NCBI GenBank assembly: GCA_024734495.1
Contig: JALMQS010000102.1
Coordinates: forward strand, 8,633,736-8,697,735
Length of the DNA: 64,000 nucleotides
Source: Forficula auricularia
Taxonomy: Eukaryota > Arthropoda > Insecta > Dermaptera > Forficulidae
Direction of reading: 5' to 3'
Shown here: one piece after another, positions 33,393 to 44,975 of the stretch
How the letters are laid out: every line of letters starts with the position of its first letter
How positions within the stretch are numbered: position 1 is the first letter of the stretch
Program-made: the position numbers and the translations under genes
Notes under the pieces: generated by a model
The model's database searches: none
Seen by the model: the letters and a program-made list of their open reading frames with translations, nothing else
Told to the model about the DNA's origin: nothing

Positions 33393-34474
33393 ATACAGAG
33401 GATGTAATCACGAAACGTTGGTAAAATAAAAAATTTGCCCTTTGCAAGCACGCTTGACTTTTGACCCATTGTAGAAAGATATCAATTTTATGGCTTTTTT
33501 TATAAATTCTATCATTATACGTATTCTAATGAAATAAAATCAATAACCTCTTATAAGTGTCATTACCATGATATAATATATATTTAACATCCCTTCTTGG
33601 TAAAATTTAGAAGGAATATTTCATCAAACTTTCGTCTCAGGGAATAACATAATTTATTTTCCTATTTGATACACTTCAAGGAAATAGTCGGATTGAGAAA
33701 AAACTATGACGAGTTGACGAGCCAAAGCTAGGAAAAATATATAAGATTTGAATTATAATTAAAAATAGAAGTTTGGATGTGTCTAGGTGGAAAAAATGTC
33801 GTATGTCCTCGAAAGAGCTGGACTGATCAGGTGTTAAAAGTTACAAATAAGAAGCTGTAACATCAGGCTAACAAGGTCTAAGTCGTCAGGCTATTGAGAA
33901 TGACTAAAGAGTAAAATTCCATTTTTCTAATAATCATACAACCTTCAATTCTTTTAATTCTACAAACCTTAAAGGTTCTGCGAACTCAAAAAAGGAGTTT
34001 TCTTTTTAGAGGGCATATTTTGAATTATGGATATTGATTTTTAGATCCATTTTATTTATTTTATTTTATTCTTCCTAGATTAATCAGTACTAAGGCTTGT
34101 TTGACGCAACTAATCGTTTACATATGAGTCTATCCCCTTACCAAAAGTTCTATATCCCGCAATTCTTTCATTATCTGGGGATAATATTCTAAACTAAGGT
34201 AAACCTTATCAATTTTTATCAAACTAACCCTTCAAAATATCCCTTGGTAAATCCCTGGGTCTCAGCCTTTCATATGAAATCTCTTCTACAAAGCCCCTCC
34301 GTAAAAATCTATCGAAAACCTCTTGACCCTATAATTAAAAAACATAATTTCCGTTAAATTACCAAAAATAAGTAATTGCAATCAATTATTCTAATAAAAA
34401 TAAATAAAAATAAAATAACAAAATAGATATCTATAAATATACTAGTAGTTAAACTAAATCGGAGTGGATACTCA
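33393..34474. other. No feature seen
   Basis: AT-rich, stop-rich sequence without recognisable genes or repeats. Confidence 0.4.
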
Positions 34475-34516
34475 CACTTGAAAACGATCGCTGAATAAGC
34501 CGATCGAAATGTCGTA
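34475..34516 (+). other. Variant hammerhead-like motif
   Basis: Plus strand: CACTTGAAAA, then CGATCG-CTGAATAAGC-CGATC as a near-perfect hairpin, then GAAA, TGTC, G. It looks like a hammerhead in which CTGAAGA is replaced by CTTGAAAA; the same replacement occurs at 52.70 kb. Whether this variant can fold and cleave is unknown. Confidence 0.35.
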
Positions 34517-35701
34517 GTTATATTGTGTTATTTGTTGTGGGGTCAATTAAGAGTTATAATTAATTATGTGTGATTTATATAAAATATTGGATTCGAATTA
34601 AAATAAAAATTAAGATTCTAGATTGCTTTTTATTTTATTTTATTTGTAATATATTGAATAAGGACTAGCTTTATGATAATTGGGTGTCCTAGATTCTTTG
34701 ATATCGGCGTCTATTAAAAATCAACTATACTAGTAAATAAGATTATATTATCATAGAGATTTTAATGATCCCAATTAATTTAAAGTAAATAAAAATAAAT
34801 AAATAAAGATTAGAAAAATAAGATGAAATTATATCATTTGAGTATAAGCATCAATTTTAAAATGATATTACTCGTATCTTAAGTTTTTTCACGAACATCG
34901 AGGAAAATTATTTTACTAAGAACTTAAGAGAGATTACTAAAATTAATTGTTTGTTTATTAAACTCTAAAATTTTCTAAATTCAATACGATTTACTTGCGT
35001 CAAGTTAAAATTTATTTTTAAAACTTTAAACTAACAAACAAATATAAATAATTTAGAGAATAGAAAAAAATAAATAAATCTTATCGACATAATCCAACTG
35101 CATTTTGAGGAAATCTGGCTACGTCATCATACTATATACAAATTGCAATGGACTACTTACTAACAGGAACCAGAAAATTATAAAATTAAAATGGTATTTT
35201 GCTAAGCGTAACAGAGATGTTTAATTTATAGGGGATAAATTAAAGATGCCTTCTGCTAAATAACAATGTCAAAAAACTATTTTAATTCTTCCTGAAAAAA
35301 AGTGAAACATTTGGATTTTTGAACCTGAATGTCTGAAGCTAAAAATTCCAAATCTAAAACACTTCTTCATTTCGTAAATACAAACATTTTAACACCACAC
35401 TTGAGTTTCTACGACCTACAATAAGTGTTTGAGTTATCGGGGATATCAGAAAAAAAATTAATTAAATTCAAGAGTAGAGGAGATGAAGAGTCTGTCAAAA
35501 TAGAAACATTAATTATTTTTTTTAATTTCTGGTATTCTCGAGAAAAAAACTTCTTAATTTTTTTTTTAATGGCCTTCGGAAACTTTACTTTTAAGTGTTC
35601 GGGTGTGAGGAAGTATATGTAAATTAGTGTAAGGATCAGATTAAAGTCGGATTGCAGCGACTCGGGTTTGAACACGGCTACCCCAGCTTGATTGGAAGGC
35701 A
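34517..35701. other. No gene seen
   Basis: AT-rich DNA. Overlapping frames at 35409-35702 (minus) and 35425-35622 (plus) have no domain. The phrase CTCGGGTTTGAACACGG near 35658 looks like a tRNA B box, but no tRNA fold surrounds it. Confidence 0.4.
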
Positions 35702-36175
35702 TTTAAGTTAAATAAATAAATAAATAAATCTTTATTTCTCGACCTGCTTAGAGGCACAAGTCCTCGGTGGCTAGGTCCTCCAAACATCAATACAATCTAG
35801 CTACAACAATACATTAATAAACATCAATACAAATTAATTACAACAATTTAACAAATAATAAACAAGTAAAAAAAAAAAGAAAAGAAAAAAAAAATTAGAA
35901 ATGTATGCTCATTAACAAATAACATGACCATATATTTCCATCAAAAGACAAAAAGTAATTTAAAAATTCCGCGCAAAAACCCGATACCAGGAGCAAGCGA
36001 CGCATTTGCCATAAGTTGTTAAGGAAACCTGGTCAAAACCTTAACAAGGATGGTATGACCTCTCTCTGCCTCACCTAATCTCTGCTTGCGAGAACTAAAT
36101 AAAATTTTGCACAACTCTAGGACATTAGGACTTGACAAAATTTATAATTGATTTAATCAAGTTATCCATTCGACC
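35702..36175 (-). mobile_element. Possible non-LTR retrotransposon 3' UTR
   Basis: On the minus strand the sequence runs through GGACTTGTGCCTCTAAGCAG, GTCGAGAAATAAAG and then (ATTT)n, the layout of LINE 3' ends with a simple-repeat tail. The body has higher GC than its surroundings. No reverse-transcriptase frame adjoins it, so it would be a short truncated copy. Confidence 0.4.
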
Positions 36176-37600
36176 AACCCGAACCCCGAATTTTTTATTT
36201 TTATTTAATTAAGAATAATAATAATTGTAAAAAAATATGGAAAATATTCAATTTATTAATTAATCTAAGTAAATATTTTATTCTGAATATAAATACCACT
36301 AACGGATGTGATCCAAAAACTCTTCGCGCACAGACTACGATTGACCAATGAACCATTTATATGAAATTTTGTTAAAGTGAACATCAAGATTCTACAAGAT
36401 CAAAATTTAGGTTAAATATTTGATAATAAATTCTTTGTGAATCCCTGTTAAACGGCAACCAGCAGTGGGGTATTTAATTTTAATTTTAGTTTCGGGGACA
36501 GCACTACAATCGCTTTCGATATCGAGAGCAGTTTTTAACACTCTTTTCCAAACAAGGCCGTAGCCAAAGGGAATATAGAAATTAAATCCTTCCTAAAAAA
36601 TTATGAAAATATAAAATTTATTTAATTTTTTTTCTAGAAAATGAGATAAAAGCTAGAAAGTTTAAACTTGAGACAGAGATGCAGTTTATTAATATAAATT
36701 TATGTGCCAAATATCAGCTCACCGTTTGATAGCTTCCAATTTTCTAATTTTGAACCAGAAGTCTGCAGATAGAAAGTCCAAATCAGCATGGAGGTACAAA
36801 CTTTTAGTCTCAAGAACGAACTTTATATTTTTAAGTTATCTGGTTAATAGAATCGAGATAGAGGGAAAAAAGATGAAAATGATTTTTCATCAAATTTTGG
36901 ACATTATGAAAATTTTCTAGTAAGATTGAATACTTCGGCCCACTCAGTAAGTAGTGTACCGAGTAAAAATGTTGCTGTAAATAATTTTTTATTTTTTGAA
37001 AAACCTTATGGGGAAGGGTAATATGATTTTTTACTTTATTTTTTTTATTTAAAGATTTAGAGCGCATCAGCAACTTCTGCTAATTGCGCTACAAAAGTTG
37101 TAATTTATTTATTATGTTAGATTGAACTTTCACATCCCTCCCTCCTGATTATAAGGCCTTGCTGTATAATATAGTATTTTAAACATTTATCTTATTTGGA
37201 TTTATTATATACTTATTATAGAGAGCACAAGAAGTCATAACTTTAAAAGCCAATGAAAGGATTGCGCAAAAATTCTGAGTTACAATGAAGGCTTTGAATT
37301 ATGTTTGTGTAATTTAATTTTGTAAGATTGAAAAATAAATAAAGAAAGAATTCCAGTCTCATTAAGGATTAGAGAAAAAGAAATAATATATTAGCACACT
37401 TAGTATCTTCGTTAGAGAATAATGGTCAAAATTATTAAAACTTATTGGTTCGATAATAAGGAGGTTTGAAAATTAAAAATGGGAGGGAAAAGTGAAAACT
37501 TTTGAAGGGTCGGTAGGTAATATCTCTGGAAAGAAATGTCTAGAGATAAATAATACGCTTAAACATAATAAACTATTAAAAAAAAATTCCAATGGAGAAT
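36176..37600. other. No gene seen
   Basis: Anonymous AT-rich DNA. Antiparallel frames at 36702-36920 and 36831-37073 are unremarkable. Confidence 0.4.
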
Positions 37601-37604
37601 TGAT

Positions 37605-37998
37605 GAAAGGATAATGAAAAATATAATTCCGAATAAATAAATTGGAACGTCACTTACATTATTTAAAAACCTCTTTTAAAAAATCTTCCCTCCTTCATGG
37701 TTTAAAAGAAGGAAACATACAGGACAGTTCCTTCTTCTCTCTTTTAGCAATACTCGAAATTTGTCGTTTCTTAATAGAAGCATCAATCATTTTTTTTTTC
37801 AATTAAAATATTTAAGAAATTAAAAATTTCGAGAATTGCTAAAAGAGAGAAGGAAGTGTCCTGAACGTTTCCTTCTTTGACTCTTTTAAGCTCTGAAGAA
37901 GGAGAGGTCCTCCGAAAAGTATTTTATTTTGGGAAGCCGCACATTGAATCTTCTTACAAAATTCTTATAATGTTCAACCTAGAACCATCCTTTAATGG
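37605..37998. repeat. Hammerhead foldback element
   Basis: Inverted arms around a T/A-rich loop (AGGACAGTTCCTTCTTCTCT against AGAGAGAAGGAAGTGTCCTG). The right arm on the plus strand reads CTCTGAAGA, hairpin AGGAG-AGGT-CCTCC, GAAA, AGTA: core and stem II are intact, stem III is decayed. Outside the right arm, CCGCACATTGAATCTTCTTA..CCTAGAACCATCC matches in inverse the flank of the 6.75 kb foldback. Confidence 0.6.
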
Positions 37999-39604
37999 AG
38001 GGGTCTCCAAACTTTTTAGGCATAGGGCCAGGGGTCACATGTGAACTATGGGCGGGCGGGATATAACATATTATACGGAAATTATATTAATAATATTCTA
38101 TTATATGGCATTAATATTTAATTTTTTACTTTTACTTTTCATGAAACTAAGTGGGGCACTTTTCATGCAACTGGGGGGGGGGGGGGGTATTTTTCATGAA
38201 AATGATGAGGGATGAGCAACCCTGGATTAGTTACTTAGTTACTAACTTTAACAACTTGTTATTTATCTGATGAACGGCTAAGTTATATAGACGGTCGTAA
38301 ATATTAGAAAGAATTAAATGTGAATACAGCCTATAGTGTTTGCAGCAGGTTTAGAGTATGGATCTGTAAAATATAAACATATTTATCATTTTTCTGAAGG
38401 CTCAAACAACGTGACCTTGGGTCATTTTAGAAATAGGCGAATCAATTATAAAGATTCCTACTCGCACTTGGCCGTATGTACTAAATGATGACACATTGAA
38501 ATATACAATAACATTTGTTAGATTCTTATGTAAGTGGTCATTGACTTGCCATCTAACACATAAAGGCCATTTAAAGCTTCATTATAAAAAAAATATTAAA
38601 GGATTCATTTTTTTATTTCAAAATGCAATGTATAAAATAATTTTTTTTTCTGTACAGAAAAAATTTGTATGCCCACATGACTAAAAATAAAAGCATTTAA
38701 AGTTCAAAATGCTCATGATTTTATTTTTATTAATTTGTGTGGAAATTATTCGGGTACTGAATAAAAATGTAATGTTTAGGTACTTTTTAACTCTTTTTGA
38801 ATAAAATATTGTTTTTTAAAAGTTTTTCTTAATAATCCTCGATTAATGGGGTAAATTGGTTCATACGAATCCATCACAAATTAAAACCTTCCCTTTTTTA
38901 ACAATATTATTTTTCATAAAAATAAAAATCATAGAATATATTGACATAGGTTTATGTTTTTTCATATTTCTTTAGGGCTGATTGACTAAAGGTGTTTTTT
39001 TTTTCATTTTAGAGTATAAGGAATTTGAATTTGACTTAAGTAAATTTTGTAAATTATTCATTCATTGTGTCATATTAAAATTTAGAAGAAATTAATTCTA
39101 ACTACTCATCAATTTCTATTTAAAATTTAATTTGGAATCACTCGATAGCAAAATTTTACGATTAAGATTTGATTTCTTTGTATGAAATTTTTTTATCTGC
39201 CTGTTATATATGTTAGATTGGTTTCACCTCAAAGGTCAAGCTGAATTGAGTTCACTTTAAGAAGGTGGTTAATATAACATTTCTGATATGAAAAAAAAAC
39301 TATCCATAACCACTTGGATTAAGTATTGAACACTCTCCTGACCTTTCCAATAAAATCGAACTATTCTACTATCGGTAAAATGAATTTTTTAATTAGAAAA
39401 TATTCATTGATTTACCTAAAATCTTGAAAGTGATGGTGTGATTTTTTCTTAATGTTTACTTGATAATTTTTAATAATATTAACTTCTTTGTGTTATACCT
39501 CGCTTTTTAAATATATTTGGATGATGAAATATATGTCCTGTCCTCTTATAGACATATACATATTTATTGGATGAAATAAATAATTATAGTTCAATTATGA
39601 AAAC
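37999..39604. other. Mostly anonymous; hAT-like terminus at left
   Basis: AGGGGTCTCCAAACTTTTTAG near 38000 is typical of hAT MITE ends, but I found no matching right end or target duplication. A G run lies at about 38172-38186. The frame 38496-38684 has no domain. The remainder is AT-rich. Confidence 0.4.
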
Positions 39605-40122
39605 CATAGAGTAATATAGAGTGGAAGGCTACCGAACATCGAAAATTGCTCTCTAGCTGCTCGGAGAACATTATTCTTAGTCCTTAAGAGCTATTCAAAG
39701 ATTATAGTCATAGGACATTCAAAGCCTTTGTCATAGATAAAAGATTCATACAGGCTTTGTGCTAAACGTTCATTTGAAAATTTTCCAACTTACAAATTTA
39801 TAGATTAAAATATTATTAAATTTGCCTAGTTCACGACGTCAATGTTTTGTGAAAGATTGCGTTCGTGACACAAAATCAGTTAAAGAACATACTTTTTTAA
39901 ACGACCTAAAAATCCTGAAATGTAAGTACCCTAGATAAAATTAACTAGTAATTTATTTATTTGATTTTTATATGTTAATTCTTTAATAATTTAATTATAG
40001 AGCTAAAGAGAGCGGTTCCCTCCATTTTATTGCCCATTCCGAACCGCCAGAGAGCTCTGTAACTCGTATACGCTAAAATACATTGGCTCCTTATGGAGCC
40101 TTCCACTCTATATTACTCTATG
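39605..40122 (+). mobile_element. P-element-like MITE with relict THAP exon and intron, copy 2
   Basis: A 518-bp element starting CATAGAGTAATATAGAGTGG and ending with its inverse. The 8-bp target duplication ATGAAAAC is perfect (39597-39604 and 40123-40130). The exon relict begins TTGCCTAG (start and third codon lost relative to copy 1) and contains CFVKDCVRDTKS, then is frameshifted by a one-base loss. A donor CCTGAAATGTAAGTAC and acceptor AATTTAATTATAG delimit a 79-bp candidate intron (39922-40000). Each copy has a different disabling change, so the parent probably carried an intact exon. Confidence 0.82.
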
Positions 40123-40130
40123 ATGAAAAC

Positions 40131-40790
40131 ACTCTCAAAAAAATAATTAAATATCCAAACGTTCAAGAGAAATTGTTTTTTTATCAATGAAAATTTGAAA
40201 AAATAGATGCTTTAAGAAGGAACTATAAACCAATTAATAATTTTAATTTATAGTTAAGTATATTTCTTGTAATTTTATGGGGTTTTTTAGGACATTCAAA
40301 AACCTCATAAAACAACAACAAATATTAATGTTTAAATTTTATTGTTATCCATTAATTTGTAGAAATGTTGAAATAGAGTAATGTCAAAGAGAATATTAAA
40401 TTAAATATGCAAAATTTCAATAAATTTGTGAAGTGGGTGGGTAAAAATTCAATTACAAGATTCTATCCAAGCAGACAAACAAAGGAAACAATTTAAACAA
40501 AAGCATGTAATAAAAATAATAAGGAAGTACTTGATTTGAAGGTGAATATAGTAATTATAATATTTAAAAAAAAAAATAAAAAATAAAGGGAAAGAAAAAA
40601 TACATACGAAACATATGGCTGGTTCGTGGACATAAATCCAAACATCGTTAATCACAGACACTGAACACACAACGATTGAAAAATAAATAAATAAAAAAAT
40701 AAAATAAAACGAGCAGAAAAATAACTAAGAACCAAGTGGAGTGAATCAAGTTTAAATAGTGAATTAAAATTGGCCCTAGGTAGGAGTTTC
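40131..40790. other. No feature seen
   Basis: AT-rich spacer. The minus-strand frame at 40449-40670 is low complexity (Phe/Tyr/Ile) and not a credible gene. Confidence 0.4.
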
Positions 40791-40794
40791 GAAT

Positions 40795-41110
40795 ACATAC
40801 AGGGTGTCTGAGTGGCCTACGTGATGGCCATGGCAGCGGTTCGCGGAATCGCCCGGTTCACGAGATTCACGATATAATGGGCCTGTTACATTGGGGTCGT
40901 GTGCCTACTGATTCTCTTTCTCTTTTTGTACTCCATCAGTTAACTCTTTACTGGCAAGTGAGTGTGCCTTTGTATATGTGCATGTGCGTAAGCAAGACGG
41001 GGGCTAATAACGACAACCGGTGTCGTTTATATGTTATACCCCCCCACCAAACCTGCCCATTTGTCTTCGATTGAGATGATATTCTAACCACGTGGATGGA
41101 TATTCACCTA
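40795..41110. promoter_or_regulatory. GC-richer segment with ACGTG sites (candidate regulatory or exon region)
   Basis: About 300 bp that is noticeably GC- and CpG-richer than its surroundings (GGTTCGCGGAATCGCCCGG; GACGGGGGC; ACAACCGGTGTCG). It contains CCTACGTGATGG and CCACGTGGATGG, i.e. two ACGTG cores, one of them a CACGTG E-box. No long frame and no splice-bounded homology. It begins with ACAGGGTGTC, which is also how some Tc1/mariner ends begin, so a transposon origin is possible. It lies 19 kb upstream of the HIF-alpha bHLH exon; a role as its promoter is only a guess. Confidence 0.22.
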
Positions 41111-41382
41111 CGTCAAAGGAGAACTAATTGGAAAGTGTTCAACTCTTAAATAAAAATAAATCTTTTTTTTTTTTTTCTTAAAGTAGTTTCTTACCGGATT
41201 TTTTTTTTATTTTTCTACATATATAGTATATAAAAATTTTGGAAAATGAAATATATTAATTTATTTATAAATAATTTATACTAGTATGAGACTGTTTTAT
41301 AATTTTTATTTCATGAAAAATAGATAGAAAAATTCGACTCATGAGGAGGCGAAGCCTTCTGGTAATATAATAAGCTGACGTG

Positions 41383-41938
41383 TTCTGATGTGACCATCCA
41401 CTTGACTTTACCATACAACCTGGCCCCTCACTTAAATTTAATATTTAATAAAATTATTTATAATCATGTAGGGGAGGGAGGTTAGTTTTTGCATTTTTAG
41501 ACTCCTGGGGGCCCACTGATTATGTATACAAAATTTGGTTGAGTTTGGTACAAGAGTCTATATTTTCATTTTTTGACCCCCCCCCCTTAATTTTGGGTCG
41601 ATATGCACCAAAATCTAATCAGCTCTTAATCTCAATGGACCAAAACTACGTGCGAATTTTGGTTTCGATATGCACACTAGTTTTTGAGCTAGCTCGTCCA
41701 CAAAAATTTGATAAGGCACAGACTAACAGACATTTTGACAAAACAATTATTATCTCGAAACATATAATTTTTTCGATGTTCACTTATTAAAGCTTTTTTG
41801 TAGAGCGAAATGCCATGGTTTCGCGCAATTTTTTTAATCAAAATAATTTCAGCCGTTTTTGAGATATTTCGAAAAAAAAAACACTTTTTTCTTGCACGAT
41901 TACAATACTTGACCATATCCTGTATGGTAAAGTAAAAA
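41383..41938 (+). repeat. Interspersed repeat family D, copy 2
   Basis: About 555 bp matching 1735-2411 in the same orientation, from TGACGTGTTCTGATGTG to CCTGTATGGTAAAGTAAAA. Parts such as the second ATTTTTAGACTYCTGGGG unit are missing here, so copy 1 has an internal duplication. Confidence 0.65.
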
Positions 41939-42995
41939 TATATACCAAGCAGTGGCGTGTGGTCCATGGATGCTGTGGATGCAGCGCATCCCTAAAATCT
42001 CAGAACGTCAAGAGTATCTTCATACAGTGTCATATATGAATCTGGTTTAGCTTTAATTTAAAATTTATGGAACTTTTTAACGTTAGAATATGAAAAGAAT
42101 TTTCGAGATTTCATATCATTATCATTTCGTTTACTTATGGAATATTTTGATTTGATGAGTTTGAAAGTAAATTAGTTGACATTTAGACGTCTGACTTTCA
42201 TTTATTATAAAATCTATAAAAAAATTAATTGTGAATGATGAAATAAAAGATGTTTTGGCAGAAGTATTTGATTGCACTTAGCCGCTTTTTAAATTAATAT
42301 TTTGTCTACCTTATTATAAAATTGTTTTACAGACAAACTGACGCGAACGCTTGTCTAGTGATCAGAGGGTGGGGGAAGCATCACCAGACACAATCATGTT
42401 CAAATGGGTCATTTAATAGCTACACCTCCATCCTGGGAGCCCCTAGTATTTAGACAACTGAATCGACATATCGGTTAAGGGTATGCGGCGCCTCCCTGCC
42501 TAGCATCTATTTGTACACTCAACATAAAAAAAACTGGATACCTACTCAAAAATTAAAAAAACGAATAAAATCATTTTTTTTAATACATTATTATAAGAAC
42601 GTCAAAACAATTTTAATAAAAACAAATAAGAGGCTAAGTGCAAAATGTACACGCAACAAAATTGGCCTTATTTTTTAGTTTTTAAATAAATAATTTTAAC
42701 AATCTTGTATATTTATATAAAATCACCCTCTGAATCTTTTACAATTTTAATAAAATTTATATATGTTTCGACCCTCCCCCAAAATAATCAGCTGAGTAAA
42801 ATTTTTATACGATTTTAGGTATTGGGGAAAATAAAAACAAAATCTAATAAATTTCAAGATATACCTATAGATAATGTAAACTAAATAAGATATAAACATG
42901 AAATTAACAAGTTGTAAGTATCCTCGAAATCAAAAAGAATATTAACATTTTAATGGTGATTATTTATTTTGGGAGGATCAAATCACTTAATCGTC
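41939..42995. other. No gene; faint repeat-C similarity
   Basis: The stretch about 42770-42960 (CCCTCCCCCAAAATAAT, AAATAAGATATAAACATG) resembles repeat family C weakly. Nothing else recognised. Confidence 0.4.
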
Positions 42996-44975
42996 TTTTT
43001 TTTTTTTTTTTTTTTTTAATGCAATCGAATGCAAGAAGGGGTGCACCAGTAAAGGTGTAGCCCCTATGGATCTCGAAAGACCCTTGCATTACCGAAGAGA
43101 AGGGAAAGTTGATTAAGTGAGAGGGTGTAGACGTAGGTGTCTATGCACCCTGGTTTTGAAGGTTTGAAGATCATAGGTGCTGGGAAAGATAGAGGCTGGG
43201 AGAGAGTTCCAGTTCCTTGAAGTCATGGGGATATATGAATTCGCGAATGAAGTGGTCCGGCACTTTTCCAATTTGACCGCGAAAGAGTGTTGGGAGTCGG
43301 CAAAACGTGTGCTGCGTGCAAAGCATGCTTTGGGGGGAATTATTGATTTTATCTCATCAGAGCACCTGCCGTGATAGTATCTATAGAAAAGGGAAAGGGC
43401 GGAGACATCTCTTCGATGAGCCAGCGAGTCGAGGGAGTCGGTGAGGGTAGAATCGTCAATTAGCCTGACGGCTCGTTTCTGAATTGCATCAAGGGTAGCA
43501 AGAGAATATTTTGAGGCTCCTCTCCACAGATGAGAGCCGTATTCGAGACAGGGGCGGATTTGGGCCTTGTAGATGGTGAGAAGTTGTGGGGGTTTGTAAA
43601 ATCGCTTGGACCTGAATAAGAAGCCAATCTTCCTTGCTGCAGATTTCGCCACAGAGGAGATGTGTTCATTCCAAGACAGGTCAGGTGCGACAGAGACGCC
43701 CAACATGGATAGGCTGTCACACATTTTCAGGGTATTCGAATCGAAGTGAATATCAGGGAAATCTCTATTTTCGCGCCTAGAAATTAGACAACATTGAGTC
43801 TTGTTTGAATTGAAGTTAACTAAATTTTGAGAGCCCCATTTATTCAGTTTGTCTAGGTCGAGAGTAATTGAGGAGGCAATATTGATTCGATTATTCGGGA
43901 GAGAGGGTTTGCCGTGTAGAGTGCTATCGTCGGCGTAACAATGAGTGGGGTTTGCCGTTTGATCAATAAGGTCGTTTATATAAATAAGGAAGAGTGTGGA
44001 GGAGATTACAGAGCCTTGGGGAACACCAGAGTTTGTGGAGAACGATTCAGAAGATGTTCCATCCACTACAACTTTTATACTTCGGTTTGTCAGAAAGCTT
44101 TCAATCCATTTGCGAAGTGTTGGTGTGAATCCAAAGGCTGGTAGTTTGGCAAGAAGATTTTTGTGCCAAACCTGGTCAAAAGCTTTGGAGATATCAAGGG
44201 CTACAGCGAGGGTTTCTTTTCCGGCCTCTAGAGTATTGTTCAAGGTGTGGGTGACATAGGTTAAGATGTCGCCTGTGGAACGATTTTGTCTGAATCCATA
44301 TTGCCTATCGTGAATTAATTTATTGTTTTCTAAGTGATGAAGGACGTGTTGGTTTATGACTAATTCCATTAATTTGGAAAGAACAGAGGTGATCGAGATA
44401 GGCCTGTAATTAGAGATTTGTGATGTGTCTCCTTTTTTAGGAATAGGTGTTACTCTGGCTATTTTCCAGCTTTTGGGGAATATGCCCGACTCGTAAGAGA
44501 GTTGGAATAGCTTGGATAAGATAGGGGCAAGTTCAGGGGCGCATTTTTTAATGAGAATTGGTGGGATGTTATCCGGGCCTGCGGCGGATTTGGAATTTAA
44601 TTTATTAATGGCTTTTATGATTATTTGGGGCCTGAAAATTATTTTTCCCATGAGGTTGGTTTGGGGGGTATAAGTGGGCGGGTTAAGCCCTTTGTCATCT
44701 AAAGTGGAGTTAGTTGCGAAATAGGATGCTAGTGATTCGGCTTTTTCAGCGGGGGTCGTGGCTACTGAACCATTTGGGTGAAAGAGGGGCGGAAGTGAGG
44801 AGGACGCGAAATTTCTATTTATTGCCTTGTGTAACGAGAAAAAGGCCCGTTTTCCATTGGGGCAAGATGCGAGACGGTCAGCTATCCTCTGGTCGAATGA
44901 TTTCTTTGCCTCAGAGATGATTTTTTACACGCTTTATTGTTTGGGAAGTCTCGGAATTTTTTTTTCCTTTAGTCT
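42996..44975 (-). mobile_element. 5'-truncated non-LTR retrotransposon (jockey/CR1-like group)
   Basis: Minus-strand insertion: a long reverse-transcriptase frame, a short 3' UTR with a GGTGCACC / GGTGTAGCC hairpin (about 43036-43062), and a 3' A-tail seen as a plus-strand T run at 42996-43017. The 5' boundary at about 44975 lies in the linker between endonuclease and RT, so the endonuclease domain is missing. Composition is richer in G+C than the neighbourhood, which fits a recent arrival. Confidence 0.85.
43113..44924 (-). CDS. Non-LTR retrotransposon reverse transcriptase (5'-truncated ORF)
   Basis: Open for 604 codons from a TAA at 44925-44927 to the stop at 43113. The first Met used by a simple ORF call (44651) is internal: upstream codons read SEAKKSFDQRIADRLAS and other linker residues typical between endonuclease and RT. 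Counting from that Met, RT motifs are NYRPISITSVLSKLMELV (81-98), YGFRQNRSTGD (118-128), ALDISKAFDQVWH (151-163, catalytic Asp153), SGVPQGSVISSTLF (208-221) and CYADDSTL (238-245, the catalytic YADD). The C-terminus has the LDSLAHRRDVSALSLFYRYY and SRNWNSLPASIFP segments common in arthropod jockey/CR1-like RTs. No RNase H. The RT core is intact, but without endonuclease and promoter the copy should be immobile alone. Exact clade would need a phylogeny. Confidence 0.9.
   Translation of the reverse strand, partial: KIISEAKKSFDQRIADRLASCPNGKRAFFSLHKAINRNFASSSLPPLFHPNGSVATTPAEKAESLASYFATNSTLDDKGLNPPTYTPQTNLMGKIIFRPQIIIKAINKLNSKSAAGPDNIPPILIKKCAPELAPILSKLFQLSYESGIFPKSWKIARVTPIPKKGDTSQISNYRPISITSVLSKLMELVINQHVLHHLENNKLIHDRQYGFRQNRSTGDILTYVTHTLNNTLEAGKETLAVALDISKAFDQVWHKNLLAKLPAFGFTPTLRKWIESFLTNRSIKVVVDGTSSESFSTNSGVPQGSVISSTLFLIYINDLIDQTANPTHCYADDSTLHGKPSLPNNRINIASSITLDLDKLNKWGSQNLVNFNSNKTQCCLISRRENRDFPDIHFDSNTLKMCDSLSMLGVSVAPDLSWNEHISSVAKSAARKIGFLFRSKRFYKPPQLLTIYKAQIRPCLEYGSHLWRGASKYSLATLDAIQKRAVRLIDDSTLTDSLDSLAHRRDVSALSLFYRYYHGRCSDEIKSIIPPKACFARSTRFADSQHSFAVKLEKCRTTSFANSYIPMTSRNWNSLPASIFPSTYDLQTFKTRVHRHLRLHPLT

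Noticed and set aside
35640..35690. B-box-like GGGTTTGAAC considered as a tRNA gene
   Set aside because: No matching A box, anticodon stem or acceptor stem around it.
43177..44259. Several plus- and minus-strand frames inside the retrotransposon
   Set aside because: All are out-of-frame shadows of the reverse-transcriptase frame.
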